The position numbers and the translations under genes were made by a program. A DNA stretch of 64,000 nt from Albidovulum aestuarii (GTDB taxonomy: Bacteria > Pseudomonadota > Alphaproteobacteria > Rhodobacterales > Rhodobacteraceae): assembly GCF_029961185.1 (NCBI RefSeq), contig NZ_JASBQQ010000009.1, positions 124,001 to 188,000 on the forward strand, read 5' to 3'. The notes under the pieces were generated by a model. That model was not told the origin of the DNA, did no database searches, and saw nothing but the letters and a program-made list of their open reading frames with translations. This document shows positions 1 to 8,296 of this stretch, piece by piece; position 1 is the stretch's first letter, and each line of letters starts with the position of its first letter.

Positions 1-461
1 TCCACCACCACGACCACGTGGGCGTGGTTCTTGGCCGCCGCGCGGATCATGGCCGGGCCGCCGATATCAATGTTTTCGACGCAGGTGTCATAGTCGGCAC
101 CCTTCGCGACGGTCGCCTCGAACGGGTAGAGATTGACGACCAGCAGGTCGATCGGTTCGATCCCGTGTTGCTCCATCGCGACCAGATGGCCCGCATTGTC
201 CCTGAGTGCCAGGAGCCCACCATGCACCTTCGGGTGCAGCGTCTTCACCCGACCGTCCATCATCTCCGGGAAACCCGTCACATCTGCAACATCGCGGACG
301 GACAGGCCTGCCTCGCGCAGCATCGCTGATGTCCCGCCGGTAGACAGAAGCTCCACCCCCCTCTCGGCCAGCCCCTTTGCGAAGTCCAGAAGCCCGGTCT
401 TGTCGGAAACAGAGATCAGGGCACGGGCGATCGGGGCCAGTCCGGCGGTATTCTCGGTCAA
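1..461 (-). CDS. purH: Bifunctional purine biosynthesis protein PurH, N-terminal part (cut by window edge)
   Basis: The protein makes the last two steps of IMP synthesis: AICAR formylation and IMP cyclohydrolase closure. Only the N-terminal 153 residues are in the window, covering the MGS-like IMP cyclohydrolase domain. The reverse strand reads [18 protein letters not shown] near the start, then [19 protein letters not shown], the family signature, and it is open to base 1. The first possible start is TTG at 461, 8 bases after an AAAGGA ribosome site; no ATG fits. It lies 12 bases after the heparinase-like gene on the same strand and is probably co-transcribed with it. The family assignment is firm; the TTG start is inferred. 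Confidence 0.95.
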   Translation of the reverse strand, partial: MTENTAGLAPIARALISVSDKTGLLDFAKGLAERGVELLSTGGTSAMLREAGLSVRDVADVTGFPEMMDGRVKTLHPKVHGGLLALRDNAGHLVAMEQHGIEPIDLLVVNLYPFEATVAKGADYDTCVENIDIGGPAMIRAAAKNHAHVVVVV

Positions 462-473
462 GGGCAGCGTCCT

Positions 474-2207
474 TTATTCGGCGGTCACGTCTTCATCGCG
501 CTCGGTGTCGCGGATGGCCTGTGGGGTATCCTGTGCCTTGGCCAAGGTCCAGCCCAGTTGCAGCGCATAGTCGAGGACATGGGCCGAAAGCACGATCTGT
601 TTCGTCGCGCGCGGCTTCAGCCGCCCGGATTCGAGATAGACCGAAGGCTCCAGTGTCAGCTCTGCCCTTCCGTCGTGTCGGAAAATCCAGATCTCGCCGG
701 ATTTCAGCGCCATCGACACCGCCGTGCCGCCAAGGTCGAGTGCGGCATCGACATCGGGATGCAGATGAAACCGCAGGTCGAACGGCACGCCCTGATGCTT
801 GGTCCGCTCCATGATCGTCTCGTACCGGCGCCGGTCGGCCACGGTCATCGCGCCCAGCGCATCCTCGCCCGTCAGTGTTCGGCCGTCGGTCGACAGGAAC
901 AACTGGCGGATATGGCTCAGCCCATGGGTCGGCACATAGCCATTATGCCCGGCTGTCAGGCGGCGGCCGAAAGCGTCGGATTCAGGCCGCGCCCAGACCT
1001 GTTCCGGAACATCGGAAAACTCGCTCCGCGCGCCCTCGGCAGCAAGACGGGAGGACGAAAAGCCGTGGATGGCGAGCGTCGAATGCGAGGGCGTGGCCCG
1101 TCCGGCCCGGCGCCATTCCGGCCCGAAACTCAGACCAGAACCGCAATTGACCACGACCGGGCGGCGGCCCGAAGTCAGCTCCATCGCGAGGGTGGAGGCG
1201 TGCGCGTTGACCGAGGCCCGTCCCTTGGGCGGAGGGGCGGCATCAACGATCACCGTGGTCCGGCCTGAGGCAAGACGGGCATAACCCATGGCCAGCCCAT
1301 GCGCGGTCAGCGCGCGGCCACCGGCATTGGCCAGGGCCTGATCAAGCCGCCCCTCCAGCCCGCGTCCACCGCCCTGAAACCGCGCCAGACCGCCATCGGC
1401 ATGGCGCAAGGCCCTGAGCGTCGGCGCGATCCGTTCGATCGCCGCCAGATGCGGCTTCGCAGGCGTGCGGCCCGCCTCGGCCAAAGCCGTCGCGGCCCAG
1501 GTCAGAAGCGTGAAGACCTCCAGCAACTCCTCCGGGTTCCGGGTCGGGATACCGCCTTCGGCATCGATCTCACGCTCGCATTCCCGGCCAAGGGCGGACG
1601 AGGCCGAGGTGACATGGCGCTCCATCCCGGTCAGCGACAGACCGGCATAGACGAGCCCGGTCAGCGCCTCGAACCGGGGAAGGCCGGGTGCTGCGGCCTT
1701 CCAGCGGCGCGACAAGAAAATGGTCTGGCGGCCAAGGCAGCGGAAATAGGCATCCGATGCCGCCCGGTCCTGACCGTTCAAAACAAGCAGCGCATGGTTG
1801 ATCCAGCGGATAATCCGCCGCCCGGTCAGATCGGGAGTCCAGCCCGGCCCCCTCCCCCGTCCGTAGCGATCGATCCACTCGAAGATCCAGGTCCGGGCCT
1901 TGGCACTGGCCGACGCATCGGCGACAGCAGCCAGATCGTCGAGCCAGGCGCAGCCATGGATCTCGTCCTCAAAGCGCCGGTCGGGCACCGGCACATCCCA
2001 GATCGACCGGCCCTTGGCCTCGACCAGAAAGCCGGCAAACAGGAAGTTTCCGGCGCTGAGCTGACGCCCCCGGGCGAAGGACCCGATGCTCTTGGGGTCC
2101 GGTTGACTGACGAAACCGGTCGCGGGCCGGGCAAGCCCGCTCAGACGCGCATGCAGCCGGTGCATCGCACCGGCAAAGCCGCCGACCCCGCTTCCGGACC
2201 GTGTCAC
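474..2207 (-). CDS. Heparinase II/III family protein
   Basis: This 577-residue protein resembles the heparinase II/III-like family: an alpha-helical toroid in roughly the first 330 residues (WIFEWIDRYG, WINHALLVLNG, EGGIPTRNPEELLEVFTLLTW) followed by a beta-sandwich half with NCGSGLSFGPEWRRAGRATPSHS, typical of the lyase C-terminal fold. The true substrate is unknown; in Rhodobacteraceae this gene sits by habit between rsmB and purH, so a cell-envelope or storage polysaccharide is possible. The start is GTG at 2207 with AGGGAAG six bases ahead. I see no clear signal peptide, which is odd for a polysaccharide lyase. Family level is confident, function is not. Confidence 0.8.
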   Translation of the reverse strand: MTRSGSGVGGFAGAMHRLHARLSGLARPATGFVSQPDPKSIGSFARGRQLSAGNFLFAGFLVEAKGRSIWDVPVPDRRFEDEIHGCAWLDDLAAVADASASAKARTWIFEWIDRYGRGRGPGWTPDLTGRRIIRWINHALLVLNGQDRAASDAYFRCLGRQTIFLSRRWKAAAPGLPRFEALTGLVYAGLSLTGMERHVTSASSALGRECEREIDAEGGIPTRNPEELLEVFTLLTWAATALAEAGRTPAKPHLAAIERIAPTLRALRHADGGLARFQGGGRGLEGRLDQALANAGGRALTAHGLAMGYARLASGRTTVIVDAAPPPKGRASVNAHASTLAMELTSGRRPVVVNCGSGLSFGPEWRRAGRATPSHSTLAIHGFSSSRLAAEGARSEFSDVPEQVWARPESDAFGRRLTAGHNGYVPTHGLSHIRQLFLSTDGRTLTGEDALGAMTVADRRRYETIMERTKHQGVPFDLRFHLHPDVDAALDLGGTAVSMALKSGEIWIFRHDGRAELTLEPSVYLESGRLKPRATKQIVLSAHVLDYALQLGWTLAKAQDTPQAIRDTERDEDVTAE

Positions 2208-2299
2208 GCCTGCTTCCCTCGTTTTGCCTTCGGGGGGAACCCCACCCCGGGAATCTGCCCGTCGCCGAATTTACCGGCGTGCCCTGCCCCTGTCACCGG

Positions 2300-3583
2300 C
2301 TAATGGCCGGGCCGGAGGCAGGCGATGAAGAATCCGTCCATGCCGCCCCGTTCGGGCCAGTAATCGGGACGCAGCCTGAGCGCGTTTTCGTCGGTGATCC
2401 AATGCGGTGCCAGACCGGGAAGGTCAAGGGCCGCAGGGTCTGCGGCCAGACCCGGGTGCCGCGAAAGGGCGGCGGATACCTGCCGTTCGCCCTCATCCGG
2501 CAGAAGTGAACAGGTCGCGAAGACCAGCCGCCCGCCGGGTTTCAGCAGCGCGAGCGCCCGGTCGATCAGGGCCGCTTGCAGCGTGACAATGTCCTTCAAA
2601 CCGGACGCATCACGAATATACGGCAGGTCGGGATGGCGGCGGATTGTGCCAGTTGCCGAACAGGGCGCGTCGAGCAGGATGGCGTCGTAGCGCTCCGGGG
2701 TCTCCCATGTCAGCGCGTCGGCGACAACGGTATCGGCGGCCAGCCTGCACCGTGCCAGATTTTCGCTCAGCCGTTCCATCCTCTGCGCCGAAAGGTCGAG
2801 CGCTGCGACATGCGCCCCGGCGGCAGCAAGTTGCAGCGTCTTGCCACCGGGTGCGGCGCAAAGGTCAAGGATGCGTTCGCCTGCCCGGGGGGCAAGGACC
2901 TTGGCGGCCAAAGCGGCGGCGACGTCCTGCACCCACCATTCGCCCTCGGCGTAACCCGGCAAGTCAGAGACCTGCGGCGAGCCGGTCAGCCGGACGGACC
3001 CGGTGGGCAGCGCTTCGCCACCAAGCCGGGCTGCAAGCTCCACTGCATCTTCATTCTTCGGCGTCAGATCAATCGGTGCGCCCAGCCCATGCGCCACCTC
3101 CATCGCCATCACGGCCTTCTTGCCCCAGGCCGACATCAGCCGCCCCCTGAGCCATCCGGGCAATTCCTGCGGAGGCAGCGCCGCCCAGACGGCAGGATCG
3201 GTTTCGGCTACGCGGCGCAGGACGGCATTGACCATGGCCGCAAACCCCTCCGCCTTCCGGCCCGAGGACCGGGTCAGCCCGACCGCCTCACTGACCACCC
3301 CATGGGCGGCGGCGCCCTCAGCCATGATCTCGGTCACGGCAAGACGCAGGATGGCGCGGACCGCAGGCGGCGGAGATTTGCGCAGAAAGGGTTTCAGGAC
3401 CCGGTCGGCGCGGCTAAGATTGCGCAGGGTGATCAGCGACAGCCTCTGTGCCCGGGCCCGGTCGGGCGGGGCAAGTCTCGCGAGCGCACCGGCCGCGACC
3501 TGATCGCCAAGTGGCACCTGTTCCTCCAGCACTCCGAGGACGAGCCGGACCGCCCCGCTCCGCGCTGTCTGATCCGCCGCCAT
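2300..3583 (-). CDS. rsmB: RsmB-family 16S rRNA (cytosine) C5-methyltransferase
   Basis: SAM-dependent methylation of a cytosine in 16S rRNA (C967 by analogy with E. coli RsmB). The N-terminal ~140 residues look like the NusB-like RNA-binding domain; the SAM motif DLCAAPGGKTLQLA, the DAPCSATGTIRRHP motif and the ATCSLLPDEGE motif carry the two conserved cysteines of m5C methyltransferases. At 427 residues it is full length. ATG at 3583 follows GGAGAGC. It is the first gene of the minus-strand group leading to the heparinase-like gene and purH; 92 bases separate it from the former. It could instead belong to the closely related RsmF/Nop2-like group, but the NusB-like head favours RsmB. Confidence 0.92.
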   Translation of the reverse strand: MAADQTARSGAVRLVLGVLEEQVPLGDQVAAGALARLAPPDRARAQRLSLITLRNLSRADRVLKPFLRKSPPPAVRAILRLAVTEIMAEGAAAHGVVSEAVGLTRSSGRKAEGFAAMVNAVLRRVAETDPAVWAALPPQELPGWLRGRLMSAWGKKAVMAMEVAHGLGAPIDLTPKNEDAVELAARLGGEALPTGSVRLTGSPQVSDLPGYAEGEWWVQDVAAALAAKVLAPRAGERILDLCAAPGGKTLQLAAAGAHVAALDLSAQRMERLSENLARCRLAADTVVADALTWETPERYDAILLDAPCSATGTIRRHPDLPYIRDASGLKDIVTLQAALIDRALALLKPGGRLVFATCSLLPDEGERQVSAALSRHPGLAADPAALDLPGLAPHWITDENALRLRPDYWPERGGMDGFFIACLRPGH

Positions 3584-3651
3584 GCTCTCTCCGGTTGCCG
3601 CCCCTTTGGGGCGGGCCTATATCACGAAGGCAACCGTGACAAGGAAGGCCC

Positions 3652-3831
3652 ATGGCGACAGATAGCGAGAACGACCTGCCCGCAGCGGCGAGACGCGCGC
3701 TGGCCGAGGCCGAGGAGCGTCGGCGCAAGGCGGAAGCTCTGGACCTGCCACCGGAACTCGGCGGTCGCGACGGGCCGGAACCGGTCCGCTTCGGTGACTG
3801 GGAGAAAAAGGGAATCGCAGTCGATTTCTGA
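3652..3831 (+). CDS. DUF1674 / SDHAF4-like small protein
   Basis: A 59-residue protein ending GGRDGPEPVRFGDWEKKG..VDF, which is the diagnostic C-terminal motif of DUF1674, the family of mitochondrial succinate dehydrogenase assembly factor 4. By homology it may help flavinylated SdhA assemble or limit reactive oxygen production by it; in bacteria this is inferred. The N-terminal part is a charged helix (AARRALAEAEERRRKAEAL). ATG at 3652 is preceded by AAGGA. It is divergent from rsmB with 68 bases between starts, the arrangement usual in Rhodobacteraceae. Too short for many gene callers. Confidence 0.9.
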   Translation: MATDSENDLPAAARRALAEAEERRRKAEALDLPPELGGRDGPEPVRFGDWEKKGIAVDF

Positions 3832-3871
3832 CAGCACTCCCGCCAGCGCGATCCTTACCCGGTAACAACCG

Positions 3872-4690
3872 TCACAGCCCCAGCACATCCAGCATATCAT
3901 ATTCGCCGGGCTTCTTGTCCTGCCCCCAGAGCGCGGCCTTGAGCGCGCCCCGGGCAAAGATGCTGCGATCTGTGGCAAGGTGGCGCAGTACGATGCGTTC
4001 ACCGTCGGCAGCGAAGATCACGTCATGCTCGCCGACCACATCGCCGCCTCTGATTGCCGAAAACCCGATATGGCCACGCTGGCGCGCACCGGTGATGCCT
4101 TCGCGGGCGGCGTCGCGGATATCGGGGAAATTCAGCCTCCGGCCTTCTGCAGCCGCCTCACCCAGCATCAGCGCGGTGCCGGACGGTGCGTCCACCTTGT
4201 GGCGGTGATGCGCCTCGACGATCTCGATATCCCAGTCGGCGTCAAGGGCTGCCGCAACCTTCTTCGTCAGCTGGGTCAGCAGGTTGACCCCAAGGCTCAT
4301 ATTGCCCGCGCGCACAATGACCGCGTGCCGGGCGGCAGCTTTGACCTTGGCCAGATGTTCCGCTTCCATGCCGGTCGTGCCGATTACATGGACCGCGCGG
4401 GCCTGCGCCGCCAGCGCCGCAAACTCGACCGTCGCGGTGGGGGCGGTGAAGTCGATCACCGCCTGCGCTTTTGCAAAGGCCTCCAGCGGGTCATCGGTGA
4501 CGGCGACACCCATCTCGGCCCCGCCCATCGCCTGCCCCAGATCGCGGCCAACCCAATCATGGCCCGTCCGTTCCACCGCACCGACAAGCCGCGCCCGGTC
4601 CGAGGCGAGGATCGTCTTCACCAGCATCTGTCCCATCCGGCCGGATACTCCGGTCACGACGATGCCGGGCAGGTCCTGAATGTCGGTCAT
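3872..4690 (-). CDS. dapB: 4-hydroxy-tetrahydrodipicolinate reductase DapB
   Basis: NAD(P)H-dependent reduction step of the diaminopimelate/lysine pathway, needed for peptidoglycan. Residues 12-19 give the dinucleotide-binding [29 protein letters not shown] and the [16 protein letters not shown] active-site segment with its HHRHK are all present. The length of 272 residues is normal. ATG at 4690 follows GGGAGGCGCGC. Its pathway partner dapA lies about 51 kb away in the window on the other strand, so the two are not co-transcribed. It stands convergent to the small DUF1674 gene. Confidence 0.97.
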   Translation of the reverse strand: MTDIQDLPGIVVTGVSGRMGQMLVKTILASDRARLVGAVERTGHDWVGRDLGQAMGGAEMGVAVTDDPLEAFAKAQAVIDFTAPTATVEFAALAAQARAVHVIGTTGMEAEHLAKVKAAARHAVIVRAGNMSLGVNLLTQLTKKVAAALDADWDIEIVEAHHRHKVDAPSGTALMLGEAAAEGRRLNFPDIRDAAREGITGARQRGHIGFSAIRGGDVVGEHDVIFAADGERIVLRHLATDRSIFARGALKAALWGQDKKPGEYDMLDVLGL

Positions 4691-4789
4691 GCGCGCCTCC
4701 CTGTCCTGTCTCTGCCCCCTTTAGCCGTTGCGCCCCGGCTTGGCAAAGCCCCGTTGCAGCCGCCGCGCCGCTGGATTACACCGGACGCC

Positions 4790-5218
4790 ATGGCAGCGAA
4801 CCGCTTCTCATCCGGCTCCGGCCCCTCCCAGCGTCAGCTTCGCGTCGGCGAACTGATCCGCCGGACTCTTTCGGAAATTCTTCAGCGTGGTGGCGTGCAC
4901 AACGATACGTTGCGCGCCATGTCGATCACCGTGGGCGAAGTGCGCGTCTCGGCCGATCTGCGGGTGGCCACGGTCTATGTCCTACCCCTTGGCGGCAAGG
5001 ATGCCGATGAAGCGATGGTGGCGCTCAACCGCTCTAAGGGCGAATTGCGTCACCATATCGGCAAGGCGATGAAGCTGAAATTCGCGCCGGAACTGCGATT
5101 CATGCTGGACGAGACCTTCGACCGGATGGACGAAACCCGTCGGCTTCTGTCGGATGAACGGGTACAGCGCGACCTCGCGAAGCATGACGATGAAGACGAT
5201 GATCAGGATCTCGGCTAA
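4790..5218 (+). CDS. rbfA: 30S ribosome-binding factor RbfA
   Basis: Cytoplasmic factor for 30S subunit maturation and cold adaptation. The 142-residue protein has the RbfA KH-like fold signature: RQLRVGELIRRTLSEILQRG at the start, ADLRVATVYVLPLGG in the middle, and LRFMLDETFDRMDE RLL toward the end, then an acidic tail (KHDDEDDDQDLG). ATG at 4790 was chosen because an MAANRFSSG start matches relatives; the reading frame is open far upstream through the dapB antisense region but that part is not coding-like. It overlaps the next gene by 35 bases and precedes truB, the classical neighbour. Confidence 0.95.
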   Translation: MAANRFSSGSGPSQRQLRVGELIRRTLSEILQRGGVHNDTLRAMSITVGEVRVSADLRVATVYVLPLGGKDADEAMVALNRSKGELRHHIGKAMKLKFAPELRFMLDETFDRMDETRRLLSDERVQRDLAKHDDEDDDQDLG

Positions 5219-5939
5219 GGCCGGACTTGCGTTGTTGCTCTTGGCCGGTAATCCACGGGCCGAAACCTGCCGCGATATGAAATTCGAAACCCAGTCCTAC
5301 GCCATCTGCGACGTCACCTTTGGTGCCGATCTGCAACTGTTCCTGACCGGATCGGACGAACGCCCGATGGGTACGTTCGACCGGCTGCGCGATCAGGTGG
5401 AGGGCGGGGGCAAATCGCTGATCTTTGCGATGAACGCCGGCATGTATCATTCCGACCGCTCGCCGGTCGGGCTCTATGTCGAGCGGGCACAGGAAAAAGC
5501 GCCGATCGTCACCCGCGAGGGGCCAGGCAATTTCGGGCTCTTGCCAAACGGAGTCTTCTGCATCTCTGAGAACGGTTTCACCGTTGCGGAAACCCGTGCC
5601 TTTGCGGCAAGGTCGCCGGATTGCGCCTTTGCCACCCAATCGGGGCCGATGCTGGTCATCGACGGTGCGCTGCATCCACGGTTCCTGCCAGACTCCGACT
5701 CGCGCTATGTCCGCAATGGCGTCGGCGTCAGCATCGACGGGCAAAGGGCGGTCTTTGCCATCTCTGACGCGCCGGTCAGTTTCCACGAATTTGCGCGCCT
5801 CTTCCGCGACGGGCTGGACCTGCCTAACGCGCTTTACTTCGATGGCAAGGTTTCGCGCCTTTACGCGCCCGAGATTGGAAGGGACGATATCGGTTTTCCG
5901 ATGGGGCCAATGGTGGGGCTTGTCGCCCCCGGGCGTTGA
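5184..5939 (+). CDS. Exported phosphodiester glycosidase (NAGPA-domain) protein
   Basis: About 251 residues with an N-terminal signal peptide (MIRISAKAGLALLLLAG..RAETC) and the NAGPA/DUF2233 fold: FAMNAGMYHSDRSPVGLYVE, PGNFGLLPNGVFCI, ATQSGPMLVIDG, YVRNGVGVS and YFDGKVSRLYAP are characteristic. Relatives cleave sugar-phosphodiester bonds; the substrate here is unknown and the site is presumably the periplasm. Three in-frame ATGs lie at 5184, 5190 and 5199, all inside the end of rbfA, so translation is likely coupled to it; I chose 5184 with low certainty. It is wedged between rbfA and truB, which are normally direct neighbours. Confidence 0.82.
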   Translation: MTMKTMIRISAKAGLALLLLAGNPRAETCRDMKFETQSYAICDVTFGADLQLFLTGSDERPMGTFDRLRDQVEGGGKSLIFAMNAGMYHSDRSPVGLYVERAQEKAPIVTREGPGNFGLLPNGVFCISENGFTVAETRAFAARSPDCAFATQSGPMLVIDGALHPRFLPDSDSRYVRNGVGVSIDGQRAVFAISDAPVSFHEFARLFRDGLDLPNALYFDGKVSRLYAPEIGRDDIGFPMGPMVGLVAPGR

Positions 5940-5991
5940 CGCCGCGCGCAGCATTGGGTAGCTGGCGGCCTTCTTCGGGAAGGAAAAGAAC

Positions 5992-6894
5992 ATGGCACGC
6001 AAGAAGGGTCGCGACATTTCCGGCTGGCTGGTGGTGGACAAGCCTGCGGGCATGACCTCGACCTCGGTCGTGAACAAGGTGCGCTGGGCGCTGGATGCCA
6101 AGAAGGCGGGCCACGCCGGAACGCTCGACCCCGAGGCGACGGGGGTGCTTGCCGTGGCGCTCGGCGAGGCGACGAAGACCGTGCCTTTCATCACAGATGC
6201 GCTGAAATGCTACCGCTTTGCGGTGCGTCTGGGGGTCGCCACCAATACCGACGACGCCGAAGGCGAGGTAATCGCGACATCGGAGGCGCGGCCCACGGAT
6301 GACGAGATCCGCGCCGCTTTGGCGCCGTTCCGGGGCGAGATCATGCAGGTCCCGCCGCAGTTTTCCGCCGTGAAGGTCGATGGTGAGCGCGCCTACGCCC
6401 TTGCCCGCGCGGGCGAGGAGATGGAACTGGCCGCCCGCCCCCTCTGGGTCGAAAGCCTCGAGATGATCGCACGGCCCGACGCCGACACGGTCGAACTGGA
6501 AATGGTCTGCGGCAAGGGCGGCTATGTCCGCTCCATCGCCCGCGATCTGGGGGCCGCCCTTGGCTGCCACGGCCATGTCACATGGCTGCGCCGCGAATGG
6601 TCGGGGCCGTTCGAGGCTGCCGATGGAGTCACGGTCGAAAAGATCGACGAACTCGCAAAGACCGAGGCGCTCGATGCGCTTCTTCTGCCGCTTGAGGTCG
6701 GGCTGGCCGATCTGCCGGAACTGAAGGCGACGCCCGAAGGCGCGGCGCGGCTGAAAAACGGCAATCCCGGCATGGTCTTCGCCTCCGACGTCGAATGGGG
6801 CGACGAGGCCTGGGCCAGCCATCAGGGCCGTGCCGTCGCGGTCGGCGTCTACAAGTCGGGCGAACTGCACCCGAGCCGTGTCTTCAACCTTTGA
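5992..6894 (+). CDS. truB: tRNA pseudouridine(55) synthase TruB
   Basis: Makes pseudouridine 55 in the T-loop of tRNAs. The 300-residue protein shows [14 protein letters not shown] at residues 9-22, the catalytic aspartate in [30 protein letters not shown], and [15 protein letters not shown]. Start ATG at 5992 follows AAGGAAAAGAAC. It is the last gene of the rbfA group; rpsO, often next, is not here. It meets the following aminotransferase gene tail to tail with a 9-base gap. Confidence 0.97.
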   Translation: MARKKGRDISGWLVVDKPAGMTSTSVVNKVRWALDAKKAGHAGTLDPEATGVLAVALGEATKTVPFITDALKCYRFAVRLGVATNTDDAEGEVIATSEARPTDDEIRAALAPFRGEIMQVPPQFSAVKVDGERAYALARAGEEMELAARPLWVESLEMIARPDADTVELEMVCGKGGYVRSIARDLGAALGCHGHVTWLRREWSGPFEAADGVTVEKIDELAKTEALDALLLPLEVGLADLPELKATPEGAARLKNGNPGMVFASDVEWGDEAWASHQGRAVAVGVYKSGELHPSRVFNL

Positions 6895-6903
6895 AAAAGC
6901 CGA

Positions 6904-8250
6904 TCAGGCCCCGGACACATCGGCGAGGAATGCGCCCGCAACCTCGACATAGCGGTCGATATCAGCCTCGTCATGCGCGAACCCAACCTGCGGCGCGGCC
7001 GAGATGATCGCCTCCCAGATCCCGCGATTGGCCATGAACACGCGCCGCGCGGCGCTGAATGACCGGTCAAGCGAGGGCTTCGCCTCGGCATAGTTCCGCG
7101 GCGCTTCGGGTGTGAGGCAAAACCCCGCACGCGGCCCCAGGCGGAATGACCGCCAGGGCAGGCCATGCCGGGCGATCAGCCCGTCGAGCCCGTCGGCAAG
7201 CCGGGTTCCGAGCCGCACAAGGCGGGTGTAACCGTCCTCGGTCAGAATCTCTTCCAGACCGGCGCGGGTCGCCGCCAAGCTGAGCGCATTGCCAAAGAGC
7301 GTACCGCCGATGGCCAGCCCGTTCCGGTCGCGCGAAATGGATTCAAGCTGGTCTTCGACGAACGCGCCGATCTCTAGCGTCATGCCGTAGCAGGCGAAGG
7401 CAACGCCAGTGCCAAGCCCCTTGCCGAGGCACAGGAAGTCCGCGGTCAACCCATCGCCCGGCGCGAGGCCGCCATAGGCGAATTGCCAGGTATGGGTCTC
7501 ATCGAACGCAAAGAGCGTGCCCGCCGCGCGGCACAAAGCATGCGCTTCCGTCAGGAATCCGGGCTCGGCAAGGACGAGCGTGCAATTGGTCAGCGCGGGT
7601 TCGGTCATCACCAGCGCGACATCCCCGCCCGCTAGTGCAGCGCGCAGGGCAGCGGGGTCGTTGAACGGGATCACGACGGTGTCGCGCACCGAAGCCGGTG
7701 CCAGACCCAGCGCGTCCGGCGGGCCGTCCCCGGCCATCGTGGTATCGAGATGGCCGTGATACTTGCCCTCAAACACCACCACTTTCTGCCGCCCCGTCAT
7801 GGCGCGGGCGATGCGGATGATCTCGGTATTCGCCTGCGAGGCGCTGAGCGTGTACTGCCAGAACTGGAAACCCGTCCGGCGCCGCAGTTGCTCCGCAACG
7901 GCAATCGCATCCTCAGACGGCATCAGATATTGCACGCCGCGCGCCGCCGTTTCCGCAATACGACGGCTGACGGCGGTCGGGCCGTAGCCGATGGTGTTGC
8001 TCAGATCGGCAAGGTTGAAGTCGATATAGCGGTTGCCGTCGGCATCCTCAAAGGTGCTGCCTTCGCCCCCTACGGCACAGATCGGCGGATGCGCGAAGAG
8101 CCCCGCCATCCAGGCCATCGGCACGCCGTCAGGCATCACCTCGCGTGCTCTCGCAATCAGATTTGCCGATTTCGGCGTTCTGGCAACGAACGCCCGATAC
8201 TCTCGCTCGAACACGGCGTTCAGCCGTGCCGGATCGATCCCCGCAACCAT
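6904..8250 (-). CDS. Class III PLP-dependent aminotransferase (glutamate-1-semialdehyde aminomutase-like)
   Basis: A 448-residue fold-type I PLP enzyme. EGSTFEDADGNRYIDFNLADLSNTIGYG is a class III N-terminal block; TLSASQANTEIIRIARAMTGR, VFEGKYHGHLD, FDETHTW and the LCLGKGLGTGVAFACYG segment with the PLP lysine follow in order. It is close to HemL-like proteins but lacks hemL context, and it lies last in a minus-strand group with an Old Yellow Enzyme-like protein and an MttB-like methyltransferase, suggesting an amine or amino acid substrate. ATG at 8250 is preferred over the TTG two codons earlier. The reaction is unknown. Confidence 0.85.
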   Translation of the reverse strand: MVAGIDPARLNAVFEREYRAFVARTPKSANLIARAREVMPDGVPMAWMAGLFAHPPICAVGGEGSTFEDADGNRYIDFNLADLSNTIGYGPTAVSRRIAETAARGVQYLMPSEDAIAVAEQLRRRTGFQFWQYTLSASQANTEIIRIARAMTGRQKVVVFEGKYHGHLDTTMAGDGPPDALGLAPASVRDTVVIPFNDPAALRAALAGGDVALVMTEPALTNCTLVLAEPGFLTEAHALCRAAGTLFAFDETHTWQFAYGGLAPGDGLTADFLCLGKGLGTGVAFACYGMTLEIGAFVEDQLESISRDRNGLAIGGTLFGNALSLAATRAGLEEILTEDGYTRLVRLGTRLADGLDGLIARHGLPWRSFRLGPRAGFCLTPEAPRNYAEAKPSLDRSFSAARRVFMANRGIWEAIISAAPQVGFAHDEADIDRYVEVAGAFLADVSGA

Positions 8251-8296
8251 ACCCAATGCCCCCCGGTGTCCATCGAATGGGCAAAGTATGCGCCCA

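Noticed and set aside
2576-3865. Long plus-strand ORF (429 residues) opposite rsmB
   Set aside because: High GC makes long open antisense frames common; it lacks domains, and rsmB has all its motifs on the other strand.
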